Shown: in pieces, positions 54,173 to 63,844 of the stretch
Position numbering within the stretch: position 1 is the first letter of the stretch
Layout: each line of letters starts with the position of its first letter
From: Cellulomonas sp.
GTDB taxonomy: Bacteria > Actinomycetota > Actinomycetes > Actinomycetales > Cellulomonadaceae
Assembly (NCBI RefSeq): GCF_017744555.1
Contig: NZ_JAGIBD010000011.1
Location: 55,806-119,805 of the forward strand
Length of the DNA: 64,000 nucleotides
Direction: 5' to 3'
Position numbers and translations under genes: made by a program
The notes under the pieces: model-generated
What the model was told of the DNA's origin: nothing
Database searches by the model: none
Seen by the model: the letters and a program-made list of their open reading frames with translations, nothing else

Positions 54173-55950
54173 GCCCGTCGAGCGCGTCCCGACCGACCGA
54201 CGCGCGCGCCCGCGTCGACGCCCTCGACGAGGCGGCAGCACTGGGGCGCCGGTGGCTCCCGGCCGAGGTGCTCGTCCGCGCGGACGCCGTCGTCGAGCGT
54301 GCCCGGCGGCGGCTGGCACTGTCCGGCGAGCACACCGTGGTCGCACTCGCGGGGCCGACCGGCGCCGGCAAGTCGTCGCTCGTCAACGCGCTCGCGGGGA
54401 CGGCAGTGGCCCGCCCGGGGATCCTGCGGCCCACGACGGGACGTCCGCTCGCCGTGCTCGTCCCGGACGCGACGCAGACGGCGCCGTCCGCGGGCCTGAC
54501 ACCCGGCCACGAGCGAGAGCCTGCGTCGACGAGCACCCGGGACCGCCCCTGGCGACGGCGCGCGCGGGCCGGGACGCCCGCGTCCACGCCGCCCGCCGGG
54601 CCGCACGAGCTGCTGGACTGGCTGGAGGTCGACGACCGGACCGTCGTCGACCCGGTGGGCTCGCCGCTGTCGCTGGCCACGGGCCTCGTGCTGCTCGACC
54701 TGCCCGACCACGACTCGGTCGTCGCCGAGCACCGGGCGGTCGCGGAGCGCCTGTACGACCGCGTCGACCTGCTCGTCTGGGTCGTCGACCCGCAGAAGTA
54801 CGCCGACGCGGCCCTGCACGTGCGGTACCTGCGGCCGCTCGCGGGCCACGAGACGGTCGTCGTCCTCGTGCTCAACCAGGTGGACCGGCTGGCCCCGGAC
54901 GACGCGCGCGCGTGCCTCGCGGACCTGCGGCGCATCGTCGCGGCCGACGGCCTCGCGGGTGCCCGGGTGCTCGGCGTGAGCGCGACGACCGGCGAGGGCG
55001 TCGACGAGCTCCGGGCGCTGCTCGCGGAGGCCGCGCGTCGGCGCCGAGCCGCGACGGACCGGGTGCTCGCGGACGTCCGGTCGAGCGCCGAGGCCGTCGT
55101 CGAGGCGTGCGGCGACGCACCCCGGCAGTCGGTCCCGCGACAGGCGCGGGCGGCCCTCGTCGACGCGCTCGAGGATGCGGCCGGCGTGCGGGCCGTCGTC
55201 GAGGCGACGAGAGTCTCGTCCGTCCGTCGGGCCCGCGCCGCCACCGGATGGCCGCCGACGCGCTGGATCGGTGGCTGGCGGGCGGACCCGCTGCGACGGC
55301 TCGGCCTGGGCGGTGCCCGCCGGTCGCCGGTCGCGCGCCGCGGAACGCCGGACGGCGCACCCGACACGTCGGCGACCCGGCGGAGCTCGTTCCCCGGTCC
55401 CGGCGCTCCGGCACGGGCGCGCGCGGCCCTCGCGGTCCGGGGCTACGTCGACGCAGCCACGGCGGGCGCACCCGACGCGTGGGTGCTCGAGGCGCGCGGC
55501 ACGGTCGGGGCCGAGGACCTCGTCGACGCGCTCGACCAGGCCGTCGTCCGCGTCGACGCCGCGTCCGGGCCGGACCCGCGGTGGTGGCGGGCGGTGGCTG
55601 TCGTGCAGTGGGCCGTGCTGGGCGTCGCGCTCGCGGGTGTCCTCTGGCTCGTCGCGCTCGCCGTCGTCGGGTACCTGCGTCTGCCCGAGCCGCCGACGCC
55701 GACGTGGGGCACGGTCCCGTGGCCCACCGTGCTCGCGGTCGGTGGCGCGGCGCTCGGCGTGCTCGTCGCCCTGGTGGCCCGCGTCGCGGCGTCGGTCGGT
55801 GCGCGGCGCCGGGCGGCCGGCGTCCGTCGGGCGTTGCGGGCCGCGGTGGACGACGTCGCCGGCCGACTGGTCGTCGACCCCCTCGCGGCCGACCAGGCGG
55901 CACGTGACGGCTGCCGTCAGGCGGCGGCCCGGGCGGCCGGCCGACGCTGA
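54169..55950 (+). CDS. Dynamin-like GTPase with membrane segments, pair 2 member B
   Basis: A 593-residue GTPase paralogous to the one at 47985: GPTGAGKSS, RPTTGRPL, DLPDHDSV, VWVVDPQKYADAAL and LNQVDRL. It carries a basic, low-complexity insertion of about 40 residues between switch I and G3. Two membrane segments near residues 475-545 end in a basic stretch. The GTG start follows GGGAGGT and overlaps the partner stop. Confidence 0.8.
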   Translation: MSPSSASRPTDARARVDALDEAAALGRRWLPAEVLVRADAVVERARRRLALSGEHTVVALAGPTGAGKSSLVNALAGTAVARPGILRPTTGRPLAVLVPDATQTAPSAGLTPGHEREPASTSTRDRPWRRRARAGTPASTPPAGPHELLDWLEVDDRTVVDPVGSPLSLATGLVLLDLPDHDSVVAEHRAVAERLYDRVDLLVWVVDPQKYADAALHVRYLRPLAGHETVVVLVLNQVDRLAPDDARACLADLRRIVAADGLAGARVLGVSATTGEGVDELRALLAEAARRRRAATDRVLADVRSSAEAVVEACGDAPRQSVPRQARAALVDALEDAAGVRAVVEATRVSSVRRARAATGWPPTRWIGGWRADPLRRLGLGGARRSPVARRGTPDGAPDTSATRRSSFPGPGAPARARAALAVRGYVDAATAGAPDAWVLEARGTVGAEDLVDALDQAVVRVDAASGPDPRWWRAVAVVQWAVLGVALAGVLWLVALAVVGYLRLPEPPTPTWGTVPWPTVLAVGGAALGVLVALVARVAASVGARRRAAGVRRALRAAVDDVAGRLVVDPLAADQAARDGCRQAAARAAGRR

Positions 55951-55975
55951 GCGCGGCAGGACCGACGACCCCGCA

Positions 55976-55981
55976 TAGGAT
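55976..55981 (+). promoter_or_regulatory. -10 TAGGAT before thioesterase (short leader)
   Basis: TAGGAT is followed by a 21-nt leader that contains GAAGGAGG, so this promoter is leadered, unlike the spaced set elsewhere. Confidence 0.5.
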
Positions 55982-56002
55982 CGGCCGGTCGAAGGAGGTC
56001 GG

Positions 56003-56497
56003 ATGGCTCGGCTCGAGGTCCCGGTGCAGCTGCGCTGGTCCGACATGGACGCGTACGCGCACGTCAACAACGTGGAGATGCTGCGGCTCCTCGAAGAAGC
56101 GCGCATCGAGGCGTTCTGGAGCCACCCGGTCGACGCGGACGGCACGCGCCCCGACGGTGCCTGGTCGACGGCCGTGCTCGACGCGGGGCCGCGGGCCACG
56201 ATGTCGACGCTCATCGCGCACCAGGAGATCGAGTACCTCCTGCCCCTCGGCTACCAGCGCCGCCCGGTGGTCGTCGAGATGTGGATCGGGCGGCTCGGCG
56301 GCGCGAGCCTCGAGGTCTGCTACGAGGTGCGCGACCGTCCCGCGGCCGAGGAGGGGAGCGCGGTGCACGCGCGTGCGACCACGACGATCGTGCTGGTCGA
56401 CACCACGACCGGCCGGCCGCAGCGGATCGGCCCCGCGGAGCGGGCGGCGTGGGAGCCGTTCGTCGAGGAGCCGCTCACGTTCCGTCGGCGGCGCTGA
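56003..56497 (+). CDS. Acyl-CoA thioesterase (4HBT hotdog family)
   Basis: A 164-residue hotdog protein: VQLRWSDMDAYAHVNNVEMLRLLEEARIEAF holds the catalytic Asp of the DxDxYxHVNN motif. IEYLLPLGYQRRPVVVEMWIGRLGGASLEVCYEV is the second half. Likely hydrolyses an acyl-CoA thioester; the acyl group is unknown. Its 3' end overlaps the convergent SDR gene by 23 bp. Confidence 0.88.
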   Translation: MARLEVPVQLRWSDMDAYAHVNNVEMLRLLEEARIEAFWSHPVDADGTRPDGAWSTAVLDAGPRATMSTLIAHQEIEYLLPLGYQRRPVVVEMWIGRLGGASLEVCYEVRDRPAAEEGSAVHARATTTIVLVDTTTGRPQRIGPAERAAWEPFVEEPLTFRRRR

Positions 56498-58124
56498 CCG
56501 GCCCGACGTCGGTGCGGGCCCGCTCGACGCGCTCCGCGGCCCGCGCGATGTTGCGCTGCATGCCGCCGAACACGATCCCGTGGAACGGGTAGACGGACCA
56601 CCAGTAGAGCTGGCCGGCGAGCCCGCGCGGATGGAACAGGGCGCGCTGGACGAACGTCGTCGGCGCGCGGCGCGGGTCGTCGCCCTCGACGCGCAGCTCG
56701 AGCCACGCGAGGCCCGGGACCCGCATCTCGGCACGCAGCCGGAGCAGCGCGACAGGCTCGACGGCCTCCACGCGCCAGAAGTCCACCGCGTCGTCGACGA
56801 GGAGCGTCCACGGGTCGCGCCGCCCGCGCCGCAGGCCGGGACCGCCGACGAGCCGGTCCGCGAGGCCGCGCACCTGCCACGCGAGCGGCCACGAGTACCA
56901 GCCCCGCTCGCCGCCCAGAGCTTCGAGCACGCGCCACAGCGCGGCCGGGGACGCGTCGACCTCGGTGCGGCGCTCGTCGACGTAGAGGGACCCGCCCGCC
57001 CAGTCGGGGTCCGTCGGCAGGGGGTCGCTCGGCGCGCCCGCGACGGACGCGGACGTCCACCGGGTCGCCACGGCCGCGTCGTGCACACGCTGCAGGGCCA
57101 GCCGCACGGCCCGGTCGAACCCGACGAGGCCGCCCGGCGGGTCGGGGACGTGGTCGGCGATGTCGTGCTCGTCGCACACGACCTCGTGCACCAGGGACTC
57201 CACGAGCGGCCGGGCGAGGCCCGACGGCACGGGCGTCACGAGCGAGACCCACAGGCTCGACAGGCGGGGCGTCAGCACGCCGACCCCCACGATGACCCGA
57301 CGCGGCAGGCCGGCGACCGCGGCGTACCGCTGCATCATGTCGCGGTACGTGAGCACGTCGGGCCCACCGATGTCGAAGCCGCGGCTCACGTCGGGCGGCA
57401 TCGCGGCGCTGCCGACGAGGTACCGGAGCACGTCGCGGATGGCGATCGGCTGGATGCGGTTGTCGACCCACCGCGGCACCGTCATCGCAGGCAACCGCTC
57501 GGTGAGGTAGCGCATCATCTCGAACGACGCGGAGCCGGAGCCGAGGATGACGGCGGCTCGCAGCACCGTCGTCGGGACGCCAGACGCGAGCAGGATCTCG
57601 CCGACCTCGGTGCGTGACTGCAGGTGCGGCGACAGCTCCTCGCCCTCGGGGTGGAGCCCGCCCAGGTACACGATCCGCCCGACACCCGCCTCCCGCGCCG
57701 CCTGCGCGAACACGAGCGCGGTGTGCCGGTCGCGGGCCTCGAACGAGCGGCCCGACCCGAGCGAGTGGATGAGGTAGTACGCGACGTCGACGCCCTCCAG
57801 GGCGGGCCGGACCGCACCGAGGTCCGACGCGTCGGCCGTCGCCACCTCCACGTCGTCGTACCAGGGCTGGGAGCGCAGGCGGTCGGGGTTGCGTGCCACG
57901 GCGCGGACCCGGTACCCGGCGGCGAGCAGCTCGGGCACGAGCCGCCCGCCGACGTACCCGGTGACTCCCGTGACGGCCGCGAGCGGGGCGTCGGGCCGCG
58001 GCCGTCCGTCCGGTCCGGGACCGGGGGCGAGGCCGGTGAGCGTCCGTGCCACCGGTTCGGGTGCGAGGTCGTCGGGAGCGACGACGCCGGTGCGCGGCGG
58101 ACGAGCGGGATCGGCGTGGTTCAT
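56475..58124 (-). CDS. NAD(P)-binding SDR/atypical epimerase fused to DUF2867
   Basis: A 549-residue two-domain protein. The N-terminal part is a Rossmann fold with VTGVTGYVGGRLVPELL and NmrA-like layout (YLIHSLGSG, IVYLGGLHP). The C-terminal half is DUF2867 (YVDERRTEVDASPAALWRVLEALGGERGWYSWPLAWQVRGLADRLVGGPGLRRGRRDP), a START-like ligand-binding region. Such fusions are common in actinobacteria; the substrate is unknown. It overlaps topoisomerase IB by ATGA. Confidence 0.85.
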   Translation of the reverse strand: MNHADPARPPRTGVVAPDDLAPEPVARTLTGLAPGPGPDGRPRPDAPLAAVTGVTGYVGGRLVPELLAAGYRVRAVARNPDRLRSQPWYDDVEVATADASDLGAVRPALEGVDVAYYLIHSLGSGRSFEARDRHTALVFAQAAREAGVGRIVYLGGLHPEGEELSPHLQSRTEVGEILLASGVPTTVLRAAVILGSGSASFEMMRYLTERLPAMTVPRWVDNRIQPIAIRDVLRYLVGSAAMPPDVSRGFDIGGPDVLTYRDMMQRYAAVAGLPRRVIVGVGVLTPRLSSLWVSLVTPVPSGLARPLVESLVHEVVCDEHDIADHVPDPPGGLVGFDRAVRLALQRVHDAAVATRWTSASVAGAPSDPLPTDPDWAGGSLYVDERRTEVDASPAALWRVLEALGGERGWYSWPLAWQVRGLADRLVGGPGLRRGRRDPWTLLVDDAVDFWRVEAVEPVALLRLRAEMRVPGLAWLELRVEGDDPRRAPTTFVQRALFHPRGLAGQLYWWSVYPFHGIVFGGMQRNIARAAERVERARTDVGPVSAADGT

Positions 58125-59119
58125 GGCGTCAGCATCCTCAACGTCTCGCGCTCGGCGACGGCCTGCGAGCGGGTCGGCCGGATCGTCGTGCCCTGCGCCC
58201 AGAGGTCCACGACGCGCGGGTCGATGTACGACGCGCGGCAGACGGCCGGCGTGTTGCCGAGCTCCTCGGCCACGTCCTTGACGACCTGCGTGACGACGCG
58301 TCGGCGACCGCGCTCCGACCGCGGCGGCGCGCCGGCGGCCGCGAGCCCCCGGGCGGCCAGCACGGTCGCGTGCCACGTGCGGAAGTCCTTCGGTGTGGCG
58401 TCGGCGCCGAGCCGCTCCTTGACGGCCGTGCCGACGTCGGCGCTCGTGACGTCGTGCCAGCCCGACCCGTCCTGCCACGCGAGCAGCTCGGCCCCGGGGT
58501 CGTCGCGCCGCACCAGGAGCCGCACGGCGGCCGCGACCTGGTCGTCCTCCACGACCGTGTCCCGCACCTGCCCGGACTTCGCGGGGAACTGCAGGTGCAC
58601 CCGGCCCTCCGTCCCGTCCGGTGCCGGCGGCAGCACCGTCGCGTGCTCACGCAGCAGCGTCGCGAGGCCGTACGAACCGTGCCGGGCCGCATACCCCTCG
58701 CCGCCCACGCGCAGGTATGCGAGGTCGAGCAGGCGGAACGCCAGGGCGAGCGCCTTCTCCCGAGGCATGCCGTCGAGCGCGAGCTCGCGGCGCACGCGCC
58801 GCCGGGCGGCCGGCAGGTGCCGCGCGACGTCGAGCACGTGGTCGTGCTTGAGCCGGTCGCGCCGGACGCGCCACTGCTGGTGGTACAGGTACTGCCGGCG
58901 CAGGGCGTCGTCGAGGCCGGCGGCCTGGATGTGGCCGTTGGGCCAGGGACTGATCCAGACGTCCTTCCAGGCCGGCGGGATCGCGAGCGCGACGATGCGG
59001 TCCAGGTGCTCGTCGTCCGTGATCCTCGCGCGGTCCAGGTCGAGGTACACGAAACCTCGGCCCGCCCGGCGGCGGGTCCACCCCGGCGCGTCGATGCGGA
59101 CACGTCGGAGCCTGGCCAT
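58121..59119 (-). CDS. DNA topoisomerase IB
   Basis: A 332-residue bacterial type IB topoisomerase. The core has WISPWPNGHIQAAGLD, RRDRLKHDHVLDVARHLPAARRRV, catalytic-region GSYGLATLLREHATVLP and DFRTWHATVLAA (His), ending NTPAVCRASYIDPRVV with the nucleophilic Tyr. It relaxes supercoils through a 3'-phosphotyrosine. The gene is read just upstream of the SDR gene. Confidence 0.93.
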   Translation of the reverse strand: MARLRRVRIDAPGWTRRRAGRGFVYLDLDRARITDDEHLDRIVALAIPPAWKDVWISPWPNGHIQAAGLDDALRRQYLYHQQWRVRRDRLKHDHVLDVARHLPAARRRVRRELALDGMPREKALALAFRLLDLAYLRVGGEGYAARHGSYGLATLLREHATVLPPAPDGTEGRVHLQFPAKSGQVRDTVVEDDQVAAAVRLLVRRDDPGAELLAWQDGSGWHDVTSADVGTAVKERLGADATPKDFRTWHATVLAARGLAAAGAPPRSERGRRRVVTQVVKDVAEELGNTPAVCRASYIDPRVVDLWAQGTTIRPTRSQAVAERETLRMLTP

Positions 59120-59241
59120 GCCGCTCAGTGTCACCTGCGGTTGTCCGGAGCGCGCGTCGGCCGCTGCTAGGCTGCGCGCCGCCACCGTCGGGACGGGGGT
59201 CGGCCGCGGGGCCGACGGACGACGGACGGGACGGTGGCGCG

Positions 59242-59904
59242 GTGCGCTTCAACCCACCGCCGAACTGGCCGGTCGAGCCCGGCTTCACGCCGCCGCGCGG
59301 CTGGGAGCCCGACCCTGCGTGGCCACGACCGCCCGCCGGCTGGCGGACCTGGCTGCCCGACGAGCCGCACGTGGTCCTCCGGCGCGACCAGCTCCGTGCG
59401 GCCGCCGTGCTCGGCGCCGGCGAGGCCGTCGCGCTCGCGGGCGTGATCGGTGCCGCGGTGGCGGCGCTGCGCGGAGAGTCCTGGCTCGGCTGGGTCGTGC
59501 TCGCCGTTCTCGGCGTCGCGGTCACGGTCGTCGGCGTCCGGAAGCTGCGCGGGGTCCGCCTGGACGGTGCTCCGCGGCCCGGACGCGGGCTGCGGTGGGC
59601 GCTCGCGGTCGCGACCTCGGTCGTGGTGGTCGTGGGCGTCGGTGCGGGCGCGGTGGTCGTGCAGACGGCTCTGCTCGAGCCGACGGACGGGACGTGCGCG
59701 GTCGTCGACGAGTACGTGCACCTCGTCCTGTGCGTCGCGCCGCACGACGTCGTCGTCGAACGCTCGATCGACGACCCGGCGTGCTGCCCGCAGGACCTCG
59801 CCGCCTGGGTGCCGGGCTACTGGTACTCGCTGCACGACGACGGGTGGGTGTGCCTGCTCGACGCCCACCTGGAGGCGCCCGACGGGTCCGTCGTCGCGGG
59901 CTGA
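59242..59904 (+). CDS. Membrane protein with Pro/Trp-rich N-terminus
   Basis: A 220-residue protein. The cytosolic N-terminus has the repeat-like pattern NPPPNWPVEPGFTPPRGW and PDPAWPRPPAGW, common in actinobacterial membrane proteins. Three hydrophobic segments follow (about 50-67, 76-92, 107-128). The C-terminal domain has four cysteines (CAVVDEYVHLVLC and PACC) and probably faces outside. Function is unknown. GTG start. Confidence 0.65.
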   Translation: MRFNPPPNWPVEPGFTPPRGWEPDPAWPRPPAGWRTWLPDEPHVVLRRDQLRAAAVLGAGEAVALAGVIGAAVAALRGESWLGWVVLAVLGVAVTVVGVRKLRGVRLDGAPRPGRGLRWALAVATSVVVVVGVGAGAVVVQTALLEPTDGTCAVVDEYVHLVLCVAPHDVVVERSIDDPACCPQDLAAWVPGYWYSLHDDGWVCLLDAHLEAPDGSVVAG

Positions 59905-59953
59905 CGACGGTGCGGGCGTGCGGTCGGTCCGCGGCGATCGACCTCACCCGACC

Positions 59954-60820
59954 TCAGTCGGCGAAGCGGACCATGCCCTCCTGGGCGATCGACGCGACGA
60001 GCACGCCGTCCCGCGTGAACACGCGCGCGGCACCGAGCCCGCGCCCGCCCTGGGCGCTCGGTGTCGACTGCACGAACAGCAACCACTCGTCGACCTGCAC
60101 GTCGCGGTGCCACCACATCGCGTGGTCGAGGCTCGCGATCGACAGCCCGGGCGAGATCCACGAACGGCCGGCCCGGCGCAGGATCGGCTCGAGCATCACC
60201 TGGTCGCACGCGTACGCCAGGAGCGCGCGCTGCAGCAGCTGGTCGCCGGCGGGCACCGGCCCACGCGACCTGAACCACACCTTCTGCTGTCCGGACGTGT
60301 CGCGCGCGGGCCGCAGGTTCACGTTGTCGCCGACGTGCCGCACGTCGAACGCCGCCTCGTGCGCCCAGAACCGCGCGACGGGGTGGTCGATGCCGTCGAG
60401 CCGCTCGTGCACCGACGTCAGCCCTTCCGGCCCCGGCACGTCGGCGGGCATCTCGTCGGCGTAGTCGAGGCCGGGCTGCTCCTCCTGGAACGACGCGATC
60501 ATCGACAGGATCGGCACCCCGCCCTGCAGCGCGTGAGTCCGCCGGGCCGAGAACGACCGTCCGTCCCGCAGCCGCTCCACCGCGAAGCAGATGGGCTCCC
60601 GGACGTCGCCGGGGCGCAGGAAGTAGCCGTGCATCGAGTGGGGGAGCCGGTCGGCGTCGAGCGTGCGCCCCGCGGCGAGCAGCGCCTGGGCGAGCACCTG
60701 GCCGCCGAACACCCGCCCGCCCGGCTGCTGCAGGCTTCGCCCGGTGAACGTGTCCGGCGACCCCGCGTCGGCCTCGAGGTCGAGGATGTCGAGCACGGGA
60801 GCGGTGGGGTCGATCGTCAT
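59954..60820 (-). CDS. tesB: Acyl-CoA thioesterase II
   Basis: A 288-residue double-hotdog enzyme. RVFGGQVLAQALLAAGRTL is the TesB N-terminal signature, and the catalytic triad region appears as LDHAMWWHRDVQVDEWLLF with preceding Gln/Thr in the second hotdog. Cleaves medium- or long-chain acyl-CoA. Start ATG at 60820, 4 nt after the globin stop. Confidence 0.93.
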   Translation of the reverse strand: MTIDPTAPVLDILDLEADAGSPDTFTGRSLQQPGGRVFGGQVLAQALLAAGRTLDADRLPHSMHGYFLRPGDVREPICFAVERLRDGRSFSARRTHALQGGVPILSMIASFQEEQPGLDYADEMPADVPGPEGLTSVHERLDGIDHPVARFWAHEAAFDVRHVGDNVNLRPARDTSGQQKVWFRSRGPVPAGDQLLQRALLAYACDQVMLEPILRRAGRSWISPGLSIASLDHAMWWHRDVQVDEWLLFVQSTPSAQGGRGLGAARVFTRDGVLVASIAQEGMVRFAD

Positions 60821-60824
60821 CGGG

Positions 60825-61217
60825 TCAGTCCTCGAAGGTGTTGAGCATCGAGTGCGCCGCGCGCTCCAGGTAGTCCCAGAGCTCCGCACGGTGCAGGGGG
60901 GCGAGGTCGAGCGAGTCGACGGCGGCGCGCATGTGCAGCAGCCAGCGGTCGCGGGCGTCGGGGTTCACCTTGAACGGGGCGTGCCGCATGCGCAGGCGCG
61001 GGTGGCCGCGCTGGTCCGAGTACGTCGTCGGGCCGCCCCAGTACTGCTCGAGGAACATCGTGAGCCGCTCGGCCGCCGGGCCGAGGTCGTCCTCGGGGTA
61101 CATGTCCCGCAGCACCCGGTCGTCGGCGACACCGCGGTAGAACTCGTCGACGAGCTTGACGAACGTGGCGTGACCACCGACGGCGTCGTAGAAGGAGTCA
61201 GGCCTCACGGCGACCAT
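60825..61217 (-). CDS. Truncated haemoglobin (group II, GlbO type)
   Basis: A 130-residue 2/2 globin: [57 protein letters not shown] (proximal His region) and [15 protein letters not shown]. The YWGG and Trp residues fit group II. Could handle O2, NO or nitrosative stress that follows nitrate respiration. A GTG two codons upstream is an alternative start. Confidence 0.92.
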   Translation of the reverse strand: MVAVRPDSFYDAVGGHATFVKLVDEFYRGVADDRVLRDMYPEDDLGPAAERLTMFLEQYWGGPTTYSDQRGHPRLRMRHAPFKVNPDARDRWLLHMRAAVDSLDLAPLHRAELWDYLERAAHSMLNTFED

Positions 61218-61286
61218 CCTCACACGTGCGCAGGACCCGTCCGGCGCCCCGGGAGGGCGAACCGGTGGCCACGACCGTGAGCCCCG

Positions 61287-62978
61287 TTACAGGCCCAGCT
61301 CCTCGAGCACCGGCAGACCCTGACGGACGACCGCCCGAGCGTCCTGCGCGGTCGGGGACGCGAGCGCGAGCTGCGCCAGGCGACGGCACTCGTCGATCGT
61401 GGTCGACGCCAGGACCGCCGCGACGTCGGGCAGCGCTCGCGGCGTCATCGACAGCGACGACACCCCGAGCCCGACGAGCACGACGGCCAGCGCCGGCACC
61501 GCCGCGGCCTCGCCGCAGACGCCGACCGGGCGGCCCTGGGCCGCACCTCCCCGGCACGTCGCGGCGACGAGCTGCAGGACCGCCGGCTGCCACGCGTCGG
61601 ACAGGTGCGCGACCGCGCCGAGCATCCGGTCGGCCGCCATCGCGTACTGCGTGAGGTCGTTGGTGCCGATGCTCGCGAACCCCGCGTGCGCGAGGATCGG
61701 GCCTGCCAGGAGGGCCGCACTGGGCACCTCGACCATCACGCCGGCGGTCGTGAGCCCGTGCCGCGCGCACGCGGCGACGAAATGCTCCGTCTCGTCGACC
61801 GTGGCCACCATCGGCGCCATGACCCATACCTGCGCGGACTCGGCCTTCGCCGCCTGGGCGATCGCGGCGAGCTGGTCCTCGAGCACACGCGGGTGCCCGA
61901 CGGCGGTGCGCAGGCCGCGCACGCCGAGTGCCGGGTTCGTCTCGGGGTCGCCCGCGAGGAACGGCATCGGCTTGTCGGCACCCGCGTCGAGCGTCCGCAC
62001 GACGACCTTGCGGCCCGGGAACGCGGCGAGCACCTGCCGGTACGCCGCGACCTGCTCGTCGAGCGTGGGAGCCTCGGCACGGTCGAGGAACGCGAACTCG
62101 GTCCGGAACAGCCCGACGCCCTCGGCGCCGGCGGCGGCGGTCGGCGCCGCGTCCGCGGGGTCGCCCACGTTGGCCAGCAGCTCGACGCGGTGCCCGTCCG
62201 CGGTGCGGCCCACCCCGTCGAACGTGCGCACCTGACCGGCGAGCGCGAGCGCGGCAGCGACCTGGTCGTCGTCCGGCGCGAGCGTGACGGTCCCCGCGCT
62301 GCCGTCCACGAGCACGACGTCGCCCTCGCCGACGAGCACGTCGACGCCGCGGGCGGCCACGACGCCGGGGATGCCGCGGGAGCGCGCGAGGATCGCGGTG
62401 TGCGACGTGGGACCACCCTCGGACGTGACGACCGCGCGGACCGTGCTCGGGTCGAGCGTCGCGACGAGCGCCGGCGCCAGGTCGGTCGCGACCAGGACGT
62501 ACGGCTCGTCGCGGACCGGCAGACCCGGCGCCGGACGCCCCGTGAGGTCGGCGACCAGGCGGTCCCGGACGTCGGCGATGTCCCGCGCGAGGTCGGCGAG
62601 ATGGCCGCCGAGCGCCTCGAACTGCGCGGCGACCGCGTCCGCGGCCTCCCACACGGCACGCTCCGGCACGAGCCGGTCGTCGACCACGCGCTGCGTCGCG
62701 TCGGCGACGAGCGTCGGGTCCGTGGCGATCGCGGCCGTCGCCCGCAGGACGCCCGCGGCGTCGCCGGTCGCGCGGTCGGCCGCGGCCTCGAGCTCGGCCT
62801 GCACGCGCGTGGACGCCACGGCGATGCGCGCGGCCTCGGCGGCGTAGTCCGTGCCCGGCGGCAGGCGGCGGCCTGACGGGGGTTCCGCGACCGGGTCGGG
62901 CAGCAGGGCCACGGGGGCGACCACGCGACCCGGGCTCACACCGATGCCGCTGATGACCGTGGCGGGGTGCGGACTCAC
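61287..62978 (-). CDS. ptsI: PTS Enzyme I (phosphoenolpyruvate-protein phosphotransferase)
   Basis: A 563-residue enzyme that takes phosphate from PEP to HPr. Active-site His193 in SEGGPTSHTAILAR; PEP/Mg-binding GLFRTEFAFLDRAEAP, ALGVRGLR, FASIGTNDLTQYAMAADR and VGVCGEAA. GTG start with AGGAGGT 9 nt upstream. Divergent from EIIB/EIIA genes; HPr is not in the window. Confidence 0.95.
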   Translation of the reverse strand: MSPHPATVISGIGVSPGRVVAPVALLPDPVAEPPSGRRLPPGTDYAAEAARIAVASTRVQAELEAAADRATGDAAGVLRATAAIATDPTLVADATQRVVDDRLVPERAVWEAADAVAAQFEALGGHLADLARDIADVRDRLVADLTGRPAPGLPVRDEPYVLVATDLAPALVATLDPSTVRAVVTSEGGPTSHTAILARSRGIPGVVAARGVDVLVGEGDVVLVDGSAGTVTLAPDDDQVAAALALAGQVRTFDGVGRTADGHRVELLANVGDPADAAPTAAAGAEGVGLFRTEFAFLDRAEAPTLDEQVAAYRQVLAAFPGRKVVVRTLDAGADKPMPFLAGDPETNPALGVRGLRTAVGHPRVLEDQLAAIAQAAKAESAQVWVMAPMVATVDETEHFVAACARHGLTTAGVMVEVPSAALLAGPILAHAGFASIGTNDLTQYAMAADRMLGAVAHLSDAWQPAVLQLVAATCRGGAAQGRPVGVCGEAAAVPALAVVLVGLGVSSLSMTPRALPDVAAVLASTTIDECRRLAQLALASPTAQDARAVVRQGLPVLEELGL

Positions 62979-63126
62979 CTGGACTGACCTCCTCGTCGAC
63001 CTGAGGCAGTCTCGCCCTTCCGGCCGCGCCGGTGCAAAGCCGGAACGACCGCGAAGGACCGGCAGGTCAGGGTTACGCTGGACACCGTGCGCCGACCAGC
63101 CGGCGCCGGTCGATCCGGGGAGTTCC

Positions 63127-63357
63127 ATGAGCAAGGCAGAGCAGATCCTCGCAGCGCTGGGTGGCGACACGAACGTCGTCGACCTCGAGCCGTGCATCAC
63201 GCGGCTGCGCGTCGAGGTCACCGACGCACACCTCGTCGACGAGGCGGCCCTCAAGGCCAGCGGTGCGTTCGGTGTGGTCCGCTCCGGTCGCATCGTCCAG
63301 GTGATCGTCGGTCCCGAGGCTGACAACCTCGCAGCCGAGCTCGACACGCTGCGCTGA
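63127..63357 (+). CDS. PTS EIIB component (glucose/GlcNAc family, stand-alone)
   Basis: A 76-residue single-domain EIIB. Phosphorylated Cys23 in the motif EPCITRLRVEV; SGAFGVVRSGRIVQVIVG completes the fold. The short stand-alone form matches the GlcNAc-type PtsB of actinobacteria. It belongs with nagB at 4.9 kb in amino-sugar use. A possible -10 (TACGCT, 63074-63079) lies upstream. Confidence 0.92.
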   Translation: MSKAEQILAALGGDTNVVDLEPCITRLRVEVTDAHLVDEAALKASGAFGVVRSGRIVQVIVGPEADNLAAELDTLR

Positions 63358-63382
63358 CCGTCCCGACCCGGGTCGCCCCCCG

Positions 63383-63844
63383 ATGAGCACGCTGCGGATC
63401 GTGAGTCCGCTGGCCGGTGTCGTGCGCCCCGTGTCGGCCGTCCCCGATCCTGTGTTCGCGGACGAGATCGTCGGACCCGGGGTGGCCGTCGAACCGTTGC
63501 GGACGCAGTCCCAGGTCGTCGTCGCCCCCGCCGACGGCATCGTCGGCGCCCTCCACGCCCACGCGTTCGCGCTCGAGCTCCCCGACGACAGGTCGGTGCT
63601 CGTGCACCTCGGGATCGACACCGTGCGCCTCGCGGGGCAGGGGTTCACGCTGCACGTCGAGCGTGGCACGCGGGTGTCCGCGGGGGACCCGCTCGTCACG
63701 TGGTCGCCCGTCGACGTCGCGGCCGCCGGGCTCGCGACCGTGTGCCCCGTCGTGGCGCTCCAGGCCGACCGCGACCTGCTCGAGCTGCTGGTCGAGGACG
63801 GCGCGACCGTCCGGGCCGGAGACCCGCTGCTCGACTGGCACTGA
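63383..63844 (+). CDS. PTS EIIA component (Crr/glucose family)
   Basis: A 153-residue EIIA. Phospho-acceptor His75 in VLVHLGIDTV and the helper His60 in HAHAFAL match E. coli EIIA-Glc His90 and His75. It hands phosphate from HPr to the EIIB encoded 25 nt upstream. The EIIC permease is not in the window. Confidence 0.93.
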   Translation: MSTLRIVSPLAGVVRPVSAVPDPVFADEIVGPGVAVEPLRTQSQVVVAPADGIVGALHAHAFALELPDDRSVLVHLGIDTVRLAGQGFTLHVERGTRVSAGDPLVTWSPVDVAAAGLATVCPVVALQADRDLLELLVEDGATVRAGDPLLDWH

